Assembly (NCBI GenBank): GCA_027483445.1
Contig: JAIXUS010000037.1
Coordinates: forward strand, 1 to 60,263
Source of the DNA: Bacteroidota bacterium
Lineage (GTDB): Bacteria > Bacteroidota > Bacteroidia > M30B66
DNA length: 60,263 nucleotides
Direction of reading: 5' to 3'
Part shown: one piece after another, positions 9,211-18,852 of the stretch
Layout of the letters: every line of letters begins with the position of its first letter
Position numbering within the stretch: the first letter of the stretch is position 1
Translations under genes and position numbers: made by a program
Notes under the pieces: generated by a model
What the model was told of the DNA's origin: nothing
Databases searched by the model: none
What the model saw: the letters and a program-made list of their open reading frames with translations, nothing else

Positions 9211-11862
9211 ATGCGTAAATTTCCGCTCTCAACGCTACTCCCCCACCTGGCCGCTGTGGCCATTTTCCTATTGCTCATTTTTTCGTATTTCCCTGAGTTG
9301 CTCGACAACAAGAGCCTTCGCATGGACGACATCGAGCAGCACAAAGGCATGTCGAACGAATTGGCCGATTACCGCGAAAAAACAGGCGAAGAGGCCATCT
9401 GGACCAATGCCATGTTTGGCGGAATGCCAGGGTATGTAATCTCAGTGGTTTATCATGGCAACCTGATTGGCTACGTAGGAAGTGCCATTAAACTGGGTTT
9501 GCCACGCCCCGCAGATTCCATGTTTGTACTCATGCTGGGCCTTTACATACTACTGCTCAGCCTCAAAGTGCGCCCCTCGCTCGCAGTGCTTGGCGCCGCA
9601 GCCTATTGCTTCACGAGCTACAACTTGCTCATCATGGAGGCCGGCCACATGTCGAAAGTCGATGCCATCTCCTGGATGCCTTGGGTTTTAGCCGGGGTGT
9701 TAATGGCCCTTAACGGGCGATGGCTTGTCGGAAGCGTATTTACAGCCTTGTTTCTCAGTCTGCAAATCAAATCGTCGCACTTTCAAATCACATATTACCT
9801 CGGTTTCATCATTCTGTTTATCGTAATTGCCTACCTGGTTGAGGCGTTCAGACAGAAAAATCTTCCGTCATTCGGAAAGGCTGTTGGAGCATTGACAATC
9901 GCAGCCATGCTTGCCGTTGCTTCCAATATTTCGTCGCTGTACACCATTTACGATTATGGAAAGGACTCAATTCGCGGGAAATCGGAGCTTACCATTCGCG
10001 AAAAACCCGATGGCGACGGACTCGATAAGGACTATGCGCTCGACTACTCTTACGGCGTTGGAGAAACCTTCTCCTACATGATTCCCAACATTTACGGCGG
10101 GGCCAGCAACCTCGGATTGGGCGACCAAAAAGAAGCCTTGAAAAAAGCCGATGATCAATACCGAGATATCATGGCGCAAATGCCTCAGTATTGGGCAGAA
10201 ACATCAACCACAGGTCCATTTTATGCCGGAGCCATTGTAGTGTTCCTTTGTGTTTTAGGCTTCTTACTGGTGCAAGGGCCGCTTCGTTGGGCCATTTTGG
10301 CTTCGATGTTTTTGGCCATTCTGCTTTCGTGGGGAAAGAATTTTGAGGCTTTCTCAGTTTTCATGCTGGAGAACTTCCCCGGATACAACAAGTTCAGGGC
10401 GGTGAAAATGACCCTGATCATTACCGATTTTCTAATTCCTTTGATGGCAGTATTGGGCCTCAACGAAGTGCTGAAGAAACCAGAAGTATTGAGCGAAAAA
10501 AAGTGGCTTTTACCTTCTGCTTTTGCGGCTACTGGTGGACTTTCGCTGTTGTTTTACCTTTTACCCGATACCTTTTTCAGTTTCGATTACCTCAACCCCG
10601 GAATTCAAGACCAGCTCATGCGCATGTTGGGGCAAAGCGGCTTCGATAAGGCGGCTTCTCAAACCTGGATTGAAGGATTTATCGGAAACATGGAAGAGGT
10701 AAGGATTTCCATCTTCCGCGCCGATGCATTGCGAAGCTTCCTCCTTATCAGTCTTGGCGCTGCCGCGGTTTTCGCCTACCAGCGCTTCCGTTTCAACCCC
10801 ATGATACTCACGGCAATACTTATCATTGCCGTAGTTGGCGACTTGTTCTCGGTGAACAAACGGTATGTGAACAAGAAAGACTTTGTGCCCAACAGCAAGG
10901 CCGAGATTCCTTACGAACCATCGGCTGCCGATGAAGCCATCTACACCCTAGAAACCCAAAAAACACCTGGACTAACCGCCAAAATTGAGGAGTATAAGCG
11001 CGAAGGACTCAACCGTAAAAACCGCAGAAAGAGCGGAAATGCCGCGGCCGATGAAAACAAATACCGTTACCGCGGACTTTTGGCCAACACCAATTACCGC
11101 GTGTTGAATTTGAGCACAAGTACCTTTAACGATGCAGCCACCTCGTTTTTCCACAAATCGGTGGGCGGCTACTCTGCGGTAAAGCTGGAGCGCTATCAGG
11201 AGTTAATTGAGTTTGAAATCTCCGACGAAATGCAGCAAGTGGCAGGGCTGCTGCGTGGAGGCCTCACCGATTCGATGTTCAGAGCCGCCATGGCCAACCT
11301 CGATGTACTGAATATGCTGAATACCCGGTATATCATTTACAACGAACAAGCCGCGCCACTAACCAATCCGGCAGCTTTGGGTAACGCATGGCTGGTGAAG
11401 AGCATCAGGCAGGTGAATAGCGCCGATGAAGAAATTCAGGCCCTGGGTAAAAGCTTCAATCCGGCCGAAGAGGCCATCGTCGACAAACGGTTTAGCGATC
11501 AGGTAACAGCCCAATCTACAGCCAGCGGCGAGGGAGTCATCCGCCTGGAATCGTACGCACCGAACTTGTTGAAATACACGTTTGAGTCGTCGAGCCCACA
11601 AATAGCCGTATTCTCTGAAATCTTCTATGCAAAGGGCTGGAACGCCTACGTAGACGGCAACTTAAGTCCACATTTCCGATGCAACTATGTGCTGCGGGGC
11701 ATGAAACTGCCGGCCGGCAAGCACAGCATCGAATTCCGCTTCGAACCCAAACTGTACAAACAAACCGAAACCATCAGCTACGCCTCTAGCAGTATCATTT
11801 TACTTCTGGTTGCCTTGATGTTGTTCATCAGCTGGAAACAAACACGTAGCGCAGAACAGTAA
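9211..11862 (+). CDS. YfhO-family membrane protein
   Basis: 883 residues with about a dozen membrane segments and two long extracytoplasmic parts, ending with a soluble beta-rich domain and a final membrane segment followed by a short basic tail. This is the layout of the YfhO family (PF09586), GT-C-like membrane proteins implicated in lipid-linked glycosyl transfer in Firmicutes. The acidic stretch RMDDIEQHKGM after the first membrane segment is where the catalytic loop of GT-C enzymes lies. The asnB stop-to-start gap is 3 nt, so the two are co-transcribed. TATCTTTA at 9183-9190 may be a second, weaker promoter element. The substrate is unknown. Confidence 0.8.
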   Translation: MRKFPLSTLLPHLAAVAIFLLLIFSYFPELLDNKSLRMDDIEQHKGMSNELADYREKTGEEAIWTNAMFGGMPGYVISVVYHGNLIGYVGSAIKLGLPRPADSMFVLMLGLYILLLSLKVRPSLAVLGAAAYCFTSYNLLIMEAGHMSKVDAISWMPWVLAGVLMALNGRWLVGSVFTALFLSLQIKSSHFQITYYLGFIILFIVIAYLVEAFRQKNLPSFGKAVGALTIAAMLAVASNISSLYTIYDYGKDSIRGKSELTIREKPDGDGLDKDYALDYSYGVGETFSYMIPNIYGGASNLGLGDQKEALKKADDQYRDIMAQMPQYWAETSTTGPFYAGAIVVFLCVLGFLLVQGPLRWAILASMFLAILLSWGKNFEAFSVFMLENFPGYNKFRAVKMTLIITDFLIPLMAVLGLNEVLKKPEVLSEKKWLLPSAFAATGGLSLLFYLLPDTFFSFDYLNPGIQDQLMRMLGQSGFDKAASQTWIEGFIGNMEEVRISIFRADALRSFLLISLGAAAVFAYQRFRFNPMILTAILIIAVVGDLFSVNKRYVNKKDFVPNSKAEIPYEPSAADEAIYTLETQKTPGLTAKIEEYKREGLNRKNRRKSGNAAADENKYRYRGLLANTNYRVLNLSTSTFNDAATSFFHKSVGGYSAVKLERYQELIEFEISDEMQQVAGLLRGGLTDSMFRAAMANLDVLNMLNTRYIIYNEQAAPLTNPAALGNAWLVKSIRQVNSADEEIQALGKSFNPAEEAIVDKRFSDQVTAQSTASGEGVIRLESYAPNLLKYTFESSSPQIAVFSEIFYAKGWNAYVDGNLSPHFRCNYVLRGMKLPAGKHSIEFRFEPKLYKQTETISYASSSIILLLVALMLFISWKQTRSAEQ

Positions 11863-11865
11863 GGT

Positions 11866-13731
11866 ATGTGCGGCATTGCGGGTTATTTCCAACAAGATTC
11901 ACTGTTCACCGCGGGAGATTTGCGGCAGATGACCGACGTGCAAACGCACCGTGGCCCTGATGCAGGCGGTTATTTTAACGACGAGTTTTGCGGACTGGGT
12001 CATCGCCGCTTGAGCATTCTCGATTTGTCGGAATCGGCCAACCAGCCTTTTTGGTCGGCCGATGGCTCAGCGTGTATCGTTTACAATGGCGAGGTTTACA
12101 ATTACCGCGAAATTGCAGCGGAGTTAGGAATAAAAACGCGTACCACTTCCGACACTGAAGTCATCCTTGAAGCCTACCTCAGACTTGGTGAGCAGTTTGT
12201 GCACAAGCTCAACGGCATGTTCGCCTTTGCTATCTACGAACCGGCGAAAAAAAGACTAGTGCTTTACCGCGACAGGATGGGTATTAAGCCCATTTACACT
12301 TGGCGGGAAGGGCGAAACATCGCTTTCAGTTCGGAGCTCAAAGGCATTTTGGCTTTACGTCCCAAAATAAAGCTAAGCCTTAACCGACACGCTGTTTTAG
12401 ACTATCTGCACTTGGGCTACATTCCCGAGCCACTCAGCATAGCGCGCGAAGTACAAAAATTCCCGGCGGGCTCCTATGCCGTATTTGAAGGCGGAAACAT
12501 GCGTTTGGAGAGCTACTGGCAACCCGAACAGCAGGTGAAAGCGGAGATTCTGCGCGACGAATCCAAAGCCGAAGAAACGCTTCATGAGTTGTTGCGAAGC
12601 TCGGTAGCCTACCGAATGATCAGCGACGTGCCATTTGGAACCTTTCTCTCCGGTGGAATCGACTCCTCGGTGGTAACTTCAATTGCACAGAGCCTCAGCG
12701 AAAAACCGGTAAATACCTTCTCAATCGGATTCAAAGAATCGAAGTTTAACGAGTCGCAATTCGCTGCTCAGGTGGCCAAACACCTCAAAACGCAGCACCA
12801 TGAGTTCATCGTTAGCGAGGAAGATGCCCTTGAATTGGTCGACAAAATGGTGGATGCTTACGATGAGCCTTTTGCCGACTCTTCGGCCATACCAACCATG
12901 CTTGTTTCGCAAATGGCCCGAAAAGAGGTAACAATGACCCTTTCGGGTGATGGCGGCGACGAGCTATTTCTAGGCTATGGATCCTACCAATGGGCTAAAC
13001 GGCTATCGAACCCATGGATGCAATTGCTCCGAAAGCCCCTTGGCTTAGCACTCAGTGTAATGGCAGACAACCGCATGAAACGTGCTGCCGAGCTGTTTCA
13101 CTATCCCAATGCATCCATGAAAATGTCGCACATTTTCTCCCAGGAGGGCTATTATTTCAGCATGGCGGAACGGCGTAAACTGATGACCATACAAGATTCA
13201 GGTACACTTTCTTTCAAGGAGTCGGCGCACCTCAACACCTTGCCAAGGCAGCTGAATGCCATGGAAAAACAGGCCTTATTCGATTTACGGTATTACCTGA
13301 AAGATGATCTACTGGTAAAAGTAGATCGAGCCACCATGCAATTCTCCCTCGAAACAAGGGTTCCCCTACTCGACTACCGGATTGTGGAATTCGCTCTAAA
13401 CCTTGACTCTAGTTTAAAAATTAGACAAGGGCAAGCCAAGTACTTATTGAAGAAAATTCTATTTCAGTACGTGCCGGCCTCCATTTTCGACCGCCCTAAG
13501 TGGGGCTTCAGTATTCCGCTCGAACGCTGGATGAAAGGAGAACTCCAAAGTTTAATGACGAATTATACTTCCAAAGAAATGTGCGAGCGTTTTGGTTTGA
13601 TTGATTACAAGGTTTTACACGAATACATTTCCGCATTTCAGTCAGGAAGAAACTATTACTACAACAGAATCTGGCAAATAGTAATTCTCCATAAATGCCT
13701 CGAAAAAGCAAATCTCGATATGCAGGCTTAA
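11866..13731 (+). CDS. asnB: Asparagine synthase (glutamine-hydrolysing)
   Basis: 621 residues. It starts MCGIAGYF, so Cys2 is the glutaminase nucleophile after removal of Met1. The N-terminal Ntn amidotransferase domain (1 to about 190) has HRGPDAGG and the C-terminal synthetase domain has the PPi loop SGGIDSS at 262-268. The enzyme moves ammonia from glutamine onto an adenylated carboxylate, for AsnB itself aspartate. Enzymes of this length and domain order also occur in polysaccharide clusters, where they amidate uronic acids. Here the gene starts 3 nt after the YfhO-type gene, so either asparagine synthesis or glycan amidation is possible; the sequence does not decide between them. Confidence 0.9.
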   Translation: MCGIAGYFQQDSLFTAGDLRQMTDVQTHRGPDAGGYFNDEFCGLGHRRLSILDLSESANQPFWSADGSACIVYNGEVYNYREIAAELGIKTRTTSDTEVILEAYLRLGEQFVHKLNGMFAFAIYEPAKKRLVLYRDRMGIKPIYTWREGRNIAFSSELKGILALRPKIKLSLNRHAVLDYLHLGYIPEPLSIAREVQKFPAGSYAVFEGGNMRLESYWQPEQQVKAEILRDESKAEETLHELLRSSVAYRMISDVPFGTFLSGGIDSSVVTSIAQSLSEKPVNTFSIGFKESKFNESQFAAQVAKHLKTQHHEFIVSEEDALELVDKMVDAYDEPFADSSAIPTMLVSQMARKEVTMTLSGDGGDELFLGYGSYQWAKRLSNPWMQLLRKPLGLALSVMADNRMKRAAELFHYPNASMKMSHIFSQEGYYFSMAERRKLMTIQDSGTLSFKESAHLNTLPRQLNAMEKQALFDLRYYLKDDLLVKVDRATMQFSLETRVPLLDYRIVEFALNLDSSLKIRQGQAKYLLKKILFQYVPASIFDRPKWGFSIPLERWMKGELQSLMTNYTSKEMCERFGLIDYKVLHEYISAFQSGRNYYYNRIWQIVILHKCLEKANLDMQA

Positions 13732-13867
13732 GCGTGTTTCGGAAGCAACATAAGATTCATTTCTATAATGGAAACTAATCTCTTCTTGAAAAGTTAGACG
13801 TGTTGTGAGCGTAGGCTAAAAGGTGCATTTGTAACCAAACAATGCGGAACACTCACAATAAACCCAA

Positions 13868-14021
13868 TACTGCATTTCCGGCGCACGAAAAATTGAGCTT
13901 CATGAATTCAGGTGTGCAAGAGTTTTAAAATACCTGACTAAAACTCCTGCATTAAGCCTTGTCCAAACAGGGACTAAAGGGTTGGTAATAAAACTATTGA
14001 GTGTTTTTTAGTAAGCCCTAA
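13868..14021 (+). repeat. Dispersed intergenic repeat, copy B
   Basis: This is the partner of 3728-3879, about 10 kb away and in the same orientation. It starts TGCATTTCCGGCGCACG and ends with GAGTGTTTTTTAG and CCCTAA. Its last bases overlap the stop codon of the convergent minus-strand gene. A small stem (GTCC, loop AAACAG, GGAC) lies inside; it is less well kept in copy A. No open frame is shared by the two copies. Confidence 0.8.
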
Positions 14022-15562
14022 TTAAACATGGGAATGTGTAAATTCTGATAAAACGTTTTATTGTAGGCCAAATAGGCTGAACGCCAGCGTCGGGTGGCTT
14101 GTTCGTTCAGATGGTCTAATACCGGACGACGGTCGGTTAAAATAATAGCGTCTTCAATGTCGATGCTGTCGGAATGAATAAATTGTTCCTGCATGTAATT
14201 GGGCAACAATTCGTCGAACGTATCTCTTGAATTGGAGGCCAGATAAATCATATTACTTTTTTCTTCGAGGCTATCGGTTGGGTATAACTCAACATACAAG
14301 CCGAGCGCTCTGATTGTTTTGTATAACGATCGCGTGCCTTTCCCAATTTGTCCTTTATAATAACCATTGGCATTTATGATAACAAGGCCCCCGGGTTTGA
14401 GTATACTTCTTGTTTTGGCAAGGCTCTCAGCGGTAAATACATGGGCGGGCGTTTCTTCACCCCGAAATAAATCAAACAGTATAATGTCGTAGCTCTTGTT
14501 GCATTCATTGATGTATCGGCGAGCATCATCACGAATGACATTCACGGCTGTATCTAAACCGAAATAGGTTTTTGAAACATCAATGATGCGCTGGTCTAGC
14601 TCTACCGCATCTACAAGAAAGCCTTTCTTTACCGCATCTTGAGCCAGTACACCTCCCCCTAAACCCAAAATCAATACGTTCGATTCCTTGGGAAAAGCAC
14701 TAAACACATCCGCGGCAGCATGAAAGTAATCGAAATCATTAAACTTCTCGTTTTGAGGATTGTAGGAGGTCTGAATAATCCTGTTCACAAACAGCGTCCT
14801 TTCTTTCTGTACCAAACCTTCCCGTTCCACAGGAATCTCGGCCACCATCACCTGGCCCAAAATTCCTTCTGCCTGGTACAACACTTCGATACGCTCGTTC
14901 CGAAGTCCGGTTTGCCACTGGTGATACAGCAATCCGGCAATAAATACCGCCCCCAAAATTCCCGGTTTTATCCACCCGTGTCGAAAAATCAAATATGCCG
15001 GAATGATTCCAAGCACAAAACCGGTAATCATCGAAGGCAGAATAAGTCCGAATTCCGGTAAAATGTAAAAGCCAAACAAAAAAGTGAACACAATGCCTCC
15101 CGTAGTAGATACGGTATACACCAAACCGGCACGTCGTCCGGCCGATTCAATGGAGTGATCCAAACTGGCTACCATTAAAGGCGAAACCATGCCCATACCG
15201 GTAACCGGTGGAAGAATAATAATAACCGCTGCAATAATTACCGCTTGACGGAAGGGAAAAACATGGGCGAAATTCAAAACCCACTGCGCAGTAAATGGCA
15301 TCAAAATGAGCAGAATTCCCGATACAATGAGCGTACTGAGCAAAATCTTATCGCGCTTTTCGAATTGCGAAAAAACACCGCCCTGGTAATAACCCAGCGC
15401 CAATGCACCCAAGGTAACGCCCAAAACCGAAGCCCAAACAAATATCGAAGAGCCAAAGGTTGGCGCTAACATACGCGCGCTAATTAACTCTGCAGCCATC
15501 AGCGAGCCCCCTTCCAAAAAAGAAAGGAAAAGTAATATCCTATTTTGTTTCGACCACTTCAT
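14018..15562 (-). CDS. Membrane-bound spermidine synthase-like protein (fused transporter-like domain)
   Basis: 514 residues. The first ~215 hold about seven membrane segments; the rest is a Rossmann-fold methyltransferase-like domain of the spermidine synthase family, with the nucleotide-binding loop LGLGGGVLAQ, the acidic VELDQR, and DDARRYI followed by DIILFDLF. Such fusions are annotated as fused MFS/spermidine synthase. True aminopropyltransferases make polyamines; for membrane-fused members the substrate is generally unproven. It overlaps the upstream minus-strand gene by 23 nt, so the two are probably translationally coupled. Confidence 0.8.
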   Translation of the reverse strand: MKWSKQNRILLFLSFLEGGSLMAAELISARMLAPTFGSSIFVWASVLGVTLGALALGYYQGGVFSQFEKRDKILLSTLIVSGILLILMPFTAQWVLNFAHVFPFRQAVIIAAVIIILPPVTGMGMVSPLMVASLDHSIESAGRRAGLVYTVSTTGGIVFTFLFGFYILPEFGLILPSMITGFVLGIIPAYLIFRHGWIKPGILGAVFIAGLLYHQWQTGLRNERIEVLYQAEGILGQVMVAEIPVEREGLVQKERTLFVNRIIQTSYNPQNEKFNDFDYFHAAADVFSAFPKESNVLILGLGGGVLAQDAVKKGFLVDAVELDQRIIDVSKTYFGLDTAVNVIRDDARRYINECNKSYDIILFDLFRGEETPAHVFTAESLAKTRSILKPGGLVIINANGYYKGQIGKGTRSLYKTIRALGLYVELYPTDSLEEKSNMIYLASNSRDTFDELLPNYMQEQFIHSDSIDIEDAIILTDRRPVLDHLNEQATRRWRSAYLAYNKTFYQNLHIPMFN

Positions 15563-16928
15563 ACGAGGTTGTTTGGCTTTCAGATTCAGACTCTTCGAGG
15601 TTAATGGCTTTGTCCTTGCCCGAATCCATAATATAAATCATTAACAAAAAAAATGGAATTGCCGGAATTTTATACCGAACCAAAGCTCCAAAATTGGCGG
15701 TGGTAATCCCCAGCGCAAAGGCAAAAAAGAGCGTAAATACAAAGCAAAAAATGAGCACCGGATTACTGAAAACCCGTATAAAAAACCCAGGACCAGAGCG
15801 CAACAGCAATCGAATGAACATGAGTAACAAGAACGAATTCTCCAGGGCCGACATGAGCATAACCGGATTGGTAACGTCCCATAAATACGGACGGAACATT
15901 CCGGCCATATAAGCCTCCGGAAACTTTACCAAAAGCCCGGAAACGCTGCCATCGATTTCTCCAATGTCAAAGGAGTTCTGCCCGTAAGCATCTCGGGTTA
16001 AGTCGTTTTTCGTTACTACCGCTTTGTTCAACGCTTTGTCTACCGAACCATAATCGCCAAGCGACTCGCTGAAAGTCGAAAACAACAGTGTGGAAATACC
16101 CAAACCAATCAGTAAAATTACAGGGGCAACCGACAAACGAATAATTGGATTCGAAATCGCACTAATCCGGTTATACAAAACCCAAATTGTAGCTCCGGGT
16201 AAAATGGCCACGAAAATATAAGGCTTAATACTAATAATCAGGTATACAGCAATGGCTAACGAAATGGCATGACTAATCCGGCGCTCAGGTTTTATAAAAA
16301 GATGATAAACCGAAACAGTAACCCAACACAGCGACGAAAATGTAATGGTGTCTTTGAGAATCGCCGAACCCCAAAACATGACCGATGGAATAAACAAAAT
16401 TGAAGTGGCTATTTTACCACTAATGCTCGGAAACAATCGGCAAAACAACATAAACATCCGCCAAATACCAGAATAAGAAACCCAGGCAAAAAGTGCTGTC
16501 GCCGCAAAAAAATTATACCCTGATAACAGAATAAACGGACTCGCGAAACGAACCACGGCAAACGATTGTGCATCACGATAATAATCCGGACAACACAAGC
16601 CCTTTGTATAGTAAACATTGAGATTCTCGATGGTTAAATTTCCGGCCATCACCGAAAAATAAACCTCCGGATCTACAAATAACATTTTCGAAACCAGTCG
16701 CGACGAAACAAAATAACCAATCGTATCGCCACCACCGTAATAGAAAATATAAATCAAACACACCAAAAAACCCGCGAGAATTTTTGCCATCAAGCCCCGC
16801 GTATAATATTTGTACAGCGGATTACTATCCTGGTTCAGATTCTGTACCCTCCGCGCAAAAAAGAAAATAATGGCCACATAAAAGGGCAGCATCACAAAGT
16901 CAATCCCCGAATACAAGGGTTCTTCCAT
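15540..16928 (-). CDS. Polytopic membrane protein of unknown function
   Basis: 462 residues with about ten membrane segments and a soluble, acidic C-terminal tail (ESESESQTTS). A large loop around residues 75-120 contains the CCPDYY stretch. The overall look (many hydrophobic helices, long periplasmic loop, location beside glycosyltransferase genes) recalls O-antigen polymerase-like or GT-C proteins, but I see no diagnostic motif and assign no function. It is the first gene of a two-gene minus-strand operon with the spermidine-synthase-like gene. Confidence 0.6.
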   Translation of the reverse strand: MEEPLYSGIDFVMLPFYVAIIFFFARRVQNLNQDSNPLYKYYTRGLMAKILAGFLVCLIYIFYYGGGDTIGYFVSSRLVSKMLFVDPEVYFSVMAGNLTIENLNVYYTKGLCCPDYYRDAQSFAVVRFASPFILLSGYNFFAATALFAWVSYSGIWRMFMLFCRLFPSISGKIATSILFIPSVMFWGSAILKDTITFSSLCWVTVSVYHLFIKPERRISHAISLAIAVYLIISIKPYIFVAILPGATIWVLYNRISAISNPIIRLSVAPVILLIGLGISTLLFSTFSESLGDYGSVDKALNKAVVTKNDLTRDAYGQNSFDIGEIDGSVSGLLVKFPEAYMAGMFRPYLWDVTNPVMLMSALENSFLLLMFIRLLLRSGPGFFIRVFSNPVLIFCFVFTLFFAFALGITTANFGALVRYKIPAIPFFLLMIYIMDSGKDKAINLEESESESQTTSYEVVETK

Positions 16929-16949
16929 ACAACAATCTCTTTTCTATGC

Positions 16950-16957
16950 TACTTTTG
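16950..16957 (+). promoter_or_regulatory. -7 promoter element for the GT4 gene
   Basis: TACTTTTG matches TAnnTTTG. It lies between divergent genes and points toward the GTG-start glycosyltransferase at 16993. Between them is a 10-codon frame (ATG at 16964) whose TGA overlaps the GTG. Confidence 0.45.
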
Positions 16958-16992
16958 GCACGTATGCAAAGGAAACCAAAATCAGGCAGATT

Positions 16993-18210
16993 GTGAAGGT
17001 TCTTTATCTCTCCTATGATGGAATGACCGACCCGCTCGGGCAGTCGCAGGTTATACCCTATTTGCAGGGACTTGCCGCGGCGAAGCACGAAATCTGGTTA
17101 ATTTCGTTCGAAAAACCCGAGCGCTACACTCAACACAGAGAGCGCATCCACACCCTGCTCAGCCAATCGAACATTCACTGGCACCCTCTGCCCTACACCG
17201 CAAAACCGCCTGTGCTCTCCACTCTGCTCGACCTTTGGAAGATGCAACGCAGCGCAAAACGCCTGATCGAGCAGCACCAAATTCAACTCATCCATTGCCG
17301 TAGCTACATTTCGGCCCTGGTTGGACTGGCCATGAAACGTAAAACGGGAACCCGCTTTCTCTTCGACATGCGCGGTTTCTGGGCCGATGAGCGCATCGAT
17401 GGCAACATCTGGAAACTGAGCAACCCCATTTTTAGAACGATCTACCGCTTTTTTAAACGCAAGGAAAAGGAATTTCTCCTTGAAGCCGATGCCGTTGTCT
17501 CGCTCACCCACAACGCCGCTCACGAAATTCACAGTTGGCCCGGAATGCATCATGTACCCATCACCGTAATTCCGTGTTGCGCCGATCTGGACCATTACCG
17601 CTCCGGCGAAGCGCAGAAACAACGCTGGGTCGAACAACTCAACATTTCACCCAACAATTTCGTGCTCTCCTACCTCGGCTCACTGGGCACCTGGTACATG
17701 CTCCCGGAAATGCTCGATTTTTTCCGTGAACTCCTCAAAATCAAGCCCGAAGCCCTGTTTCTTATCATCACACCCGATAAGCCCGAACACATTCGCAGCC
17801 AGGCCCTTAAAGCAGACATTCCAACCGACTCGCTGCGCATCATTTCAGCCCAACGCAACGATGTGCCTGCCATTGCCGCACTCAGCCATCTTTCCATCTT
17901 TTTCATCAAACCCAGCTACTCCAAAAAAGCCTCCTCGCCAACCAAAATGGGCGAACTCATGGCGGCCGGAATCCCGCTGGTGGTCAATGCCGGCGTTGGC
18001 GATGTTGACCGAATCCTCGCCGATGGCGGAAATGGGCTCGTTATCGAAGAATTTTCTACCCAACACTATCAGAAAGCACTGGAAAAGCTCGATACCGTGC
18101 TTCAGGCCGATCGCAGCCGAAACAGCCAATGCGCAGAACGCTGGTATTCGCTACAGGAAGGGGTAAAACGCTACCGCACAATCTATCAGCAACTTGAGGA
18201 AAAGTCCTAA
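16993..18210 (+). CDS. Glycosyltransferase, GT4 family
   Basis: 405 residues starting at a GTG codon, chosen because the protein begins there with the typical first Rossmann strand MKVLYLSYDG. The C-terminal half has the GT-B donor-site features: KMGELMAAGIPLVVN followed by ADGGNGLVIEEF. GT4 enzymes transfer a sugar from an NDP-sugar with retention of configuration and act on the cytosolic face of the membrane. No signal peptide or membrane segment is present. The stop overlaps that of the convergent rlmH by a few bases. Donor and acceptor cannot be told from sequence. Confidence 0.85.
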   Translation: MKVLYLSYDGMTDPLGQSQVIPYLQGLAAAKHEIWLISFEKPERYTQHRERIHTLLSQSNIHWHPLPYTAKPPVLSTLLDLWKMQRSAKRLIEQHQIQLIHCRSYISALVGLAMKRKTGTRFLFDMRGFWADERIDGNIWKLSNPIFRTIYRFFKRKEKEFLLEADAVVSLTHNAAHEIHSWPGMHHVPITVIPCCADLDHYRSGEAQKQRWVEQLNISPNNFVLSYLGSLGTWYMLPEMLDFFRELLKIKPEALFLIITPDKPEHIRSQALKADIPTDSLRIISAQRNDVPAIAALSHLSIFFIKPSYSKKASSPTKMGELMAAGIPLVVNAGVGDVDRILADGGNGLVIEEFSTQHYQKALEKLDTVLQADRSRNSQCAERWYSLQEGVKRYRTIYQQLEEKS

Positions 18211-18680
18211 GAATGGTGATAAGGGTGGTTGTTTAAAATGGTGAGCGCCCGATACAGCTGTTCCATAAAAATCAGGCGCACAAGCTGATGGCTAAATGTC
18301 ATCTCCGACAATGCCACCTGATGCTGAGCCCGCGCATACACTTCGGCCGAAAATCCAAAAGCCCCGCCAATTACAAAACACAAGCTCCTTCCCGAATGCA
18401 CAAACTGTTTTTCAAGAAAGCGTGCAAAACCTTCAGAATCAAAACGTTTACCGCGCTCGTCCAGCAAAACCAGAATGTCATCCGGCTTTAGCCGCGCCAA
18501 AATTAGCTCGCCCTCCTTCTCTTTCACCTGCTCGCGCCGCAAATGCTGGTTGTCGCGCAACACCGGAATCGTCTCTGTTTCAAAGCCCACAAACGGCCTC
18601 ATGCGCTTCTCATACACGCCAATGCCCTCCTGCAGATAGGCTTCGGTCGTTTTTCCAATCTGAATTAACCGCACTTTCAC
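18207..18680 (-). CDS. rlmH: 23S rRNA (pseudouridine1915-N3) methyltransferase RlmH
   Basis: RlmH is a SPOUT-class enzyme that methylates pseudouridine 1915 in helix 69 of 23S rRNA using SAM. The knotted SAM-binding end is clear: LLDERGKRFDSEGFA, then FVIGGAFGF, and the final MTFSHQLVRLIFMEQLYRA with the conserved closing segment NNHPYHH. Using the GTG at 18680 as start gives 157 residues beginning with KVRLIQIGKT, the usual family length. A longer in-frame extension to 18857 runs through a GC-rich repeat and is not protein-like. Confidence 0.93.
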   Translation of the reverse strand: MKVRLIQIGKTTEAYLQEGIGVYEKRMRPFVGFETETIPVLRDNQHLRREQVKEKEGELILARLKPDDILVLLDERGKRFDSEGFARFLEKQFVHSGRSLCFVIGGAFGFSAEVYARAQHQVALSEMTFSHQLVRLIFMEQLYRALTILNNHPYHHS

Positions 18681-18762
18681 CCTGCAAAGAACGGAAATCA
18701 AGGCATGCATGTCGACCCCTTTTTTTGGGGCGCCTGCCTTACTGGAGCCTCCCTGTAACCGA

Positions 18763-18852
18763 GGCCGTTCGTTCAGGCACCGCGCCATTCGCCTGTAGCC
18801 CCGATTCGCTCCGCTTTCGGGGGCTGCCGGCTGCTGTCGCTGGCGCAAACCC
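18763..18852 (-). repeat. GC-rich dispersed element (pair with 35830-35914)
   Basis: Read on the minus strand it matches 35830-35914: TTTGCGCCA, GCCGGCAGC, AAGCGGAGCG, TACAGGCGAA and TGCCTG occur in the same order. It lies in the non-coding gap between rlmH and the DUF4783 gene. About 85-90 bp are recognisable. The 300-base gap (18681-18980) holds nothing else I can identify apart from the promoter at its end. Confidence 0.7.
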
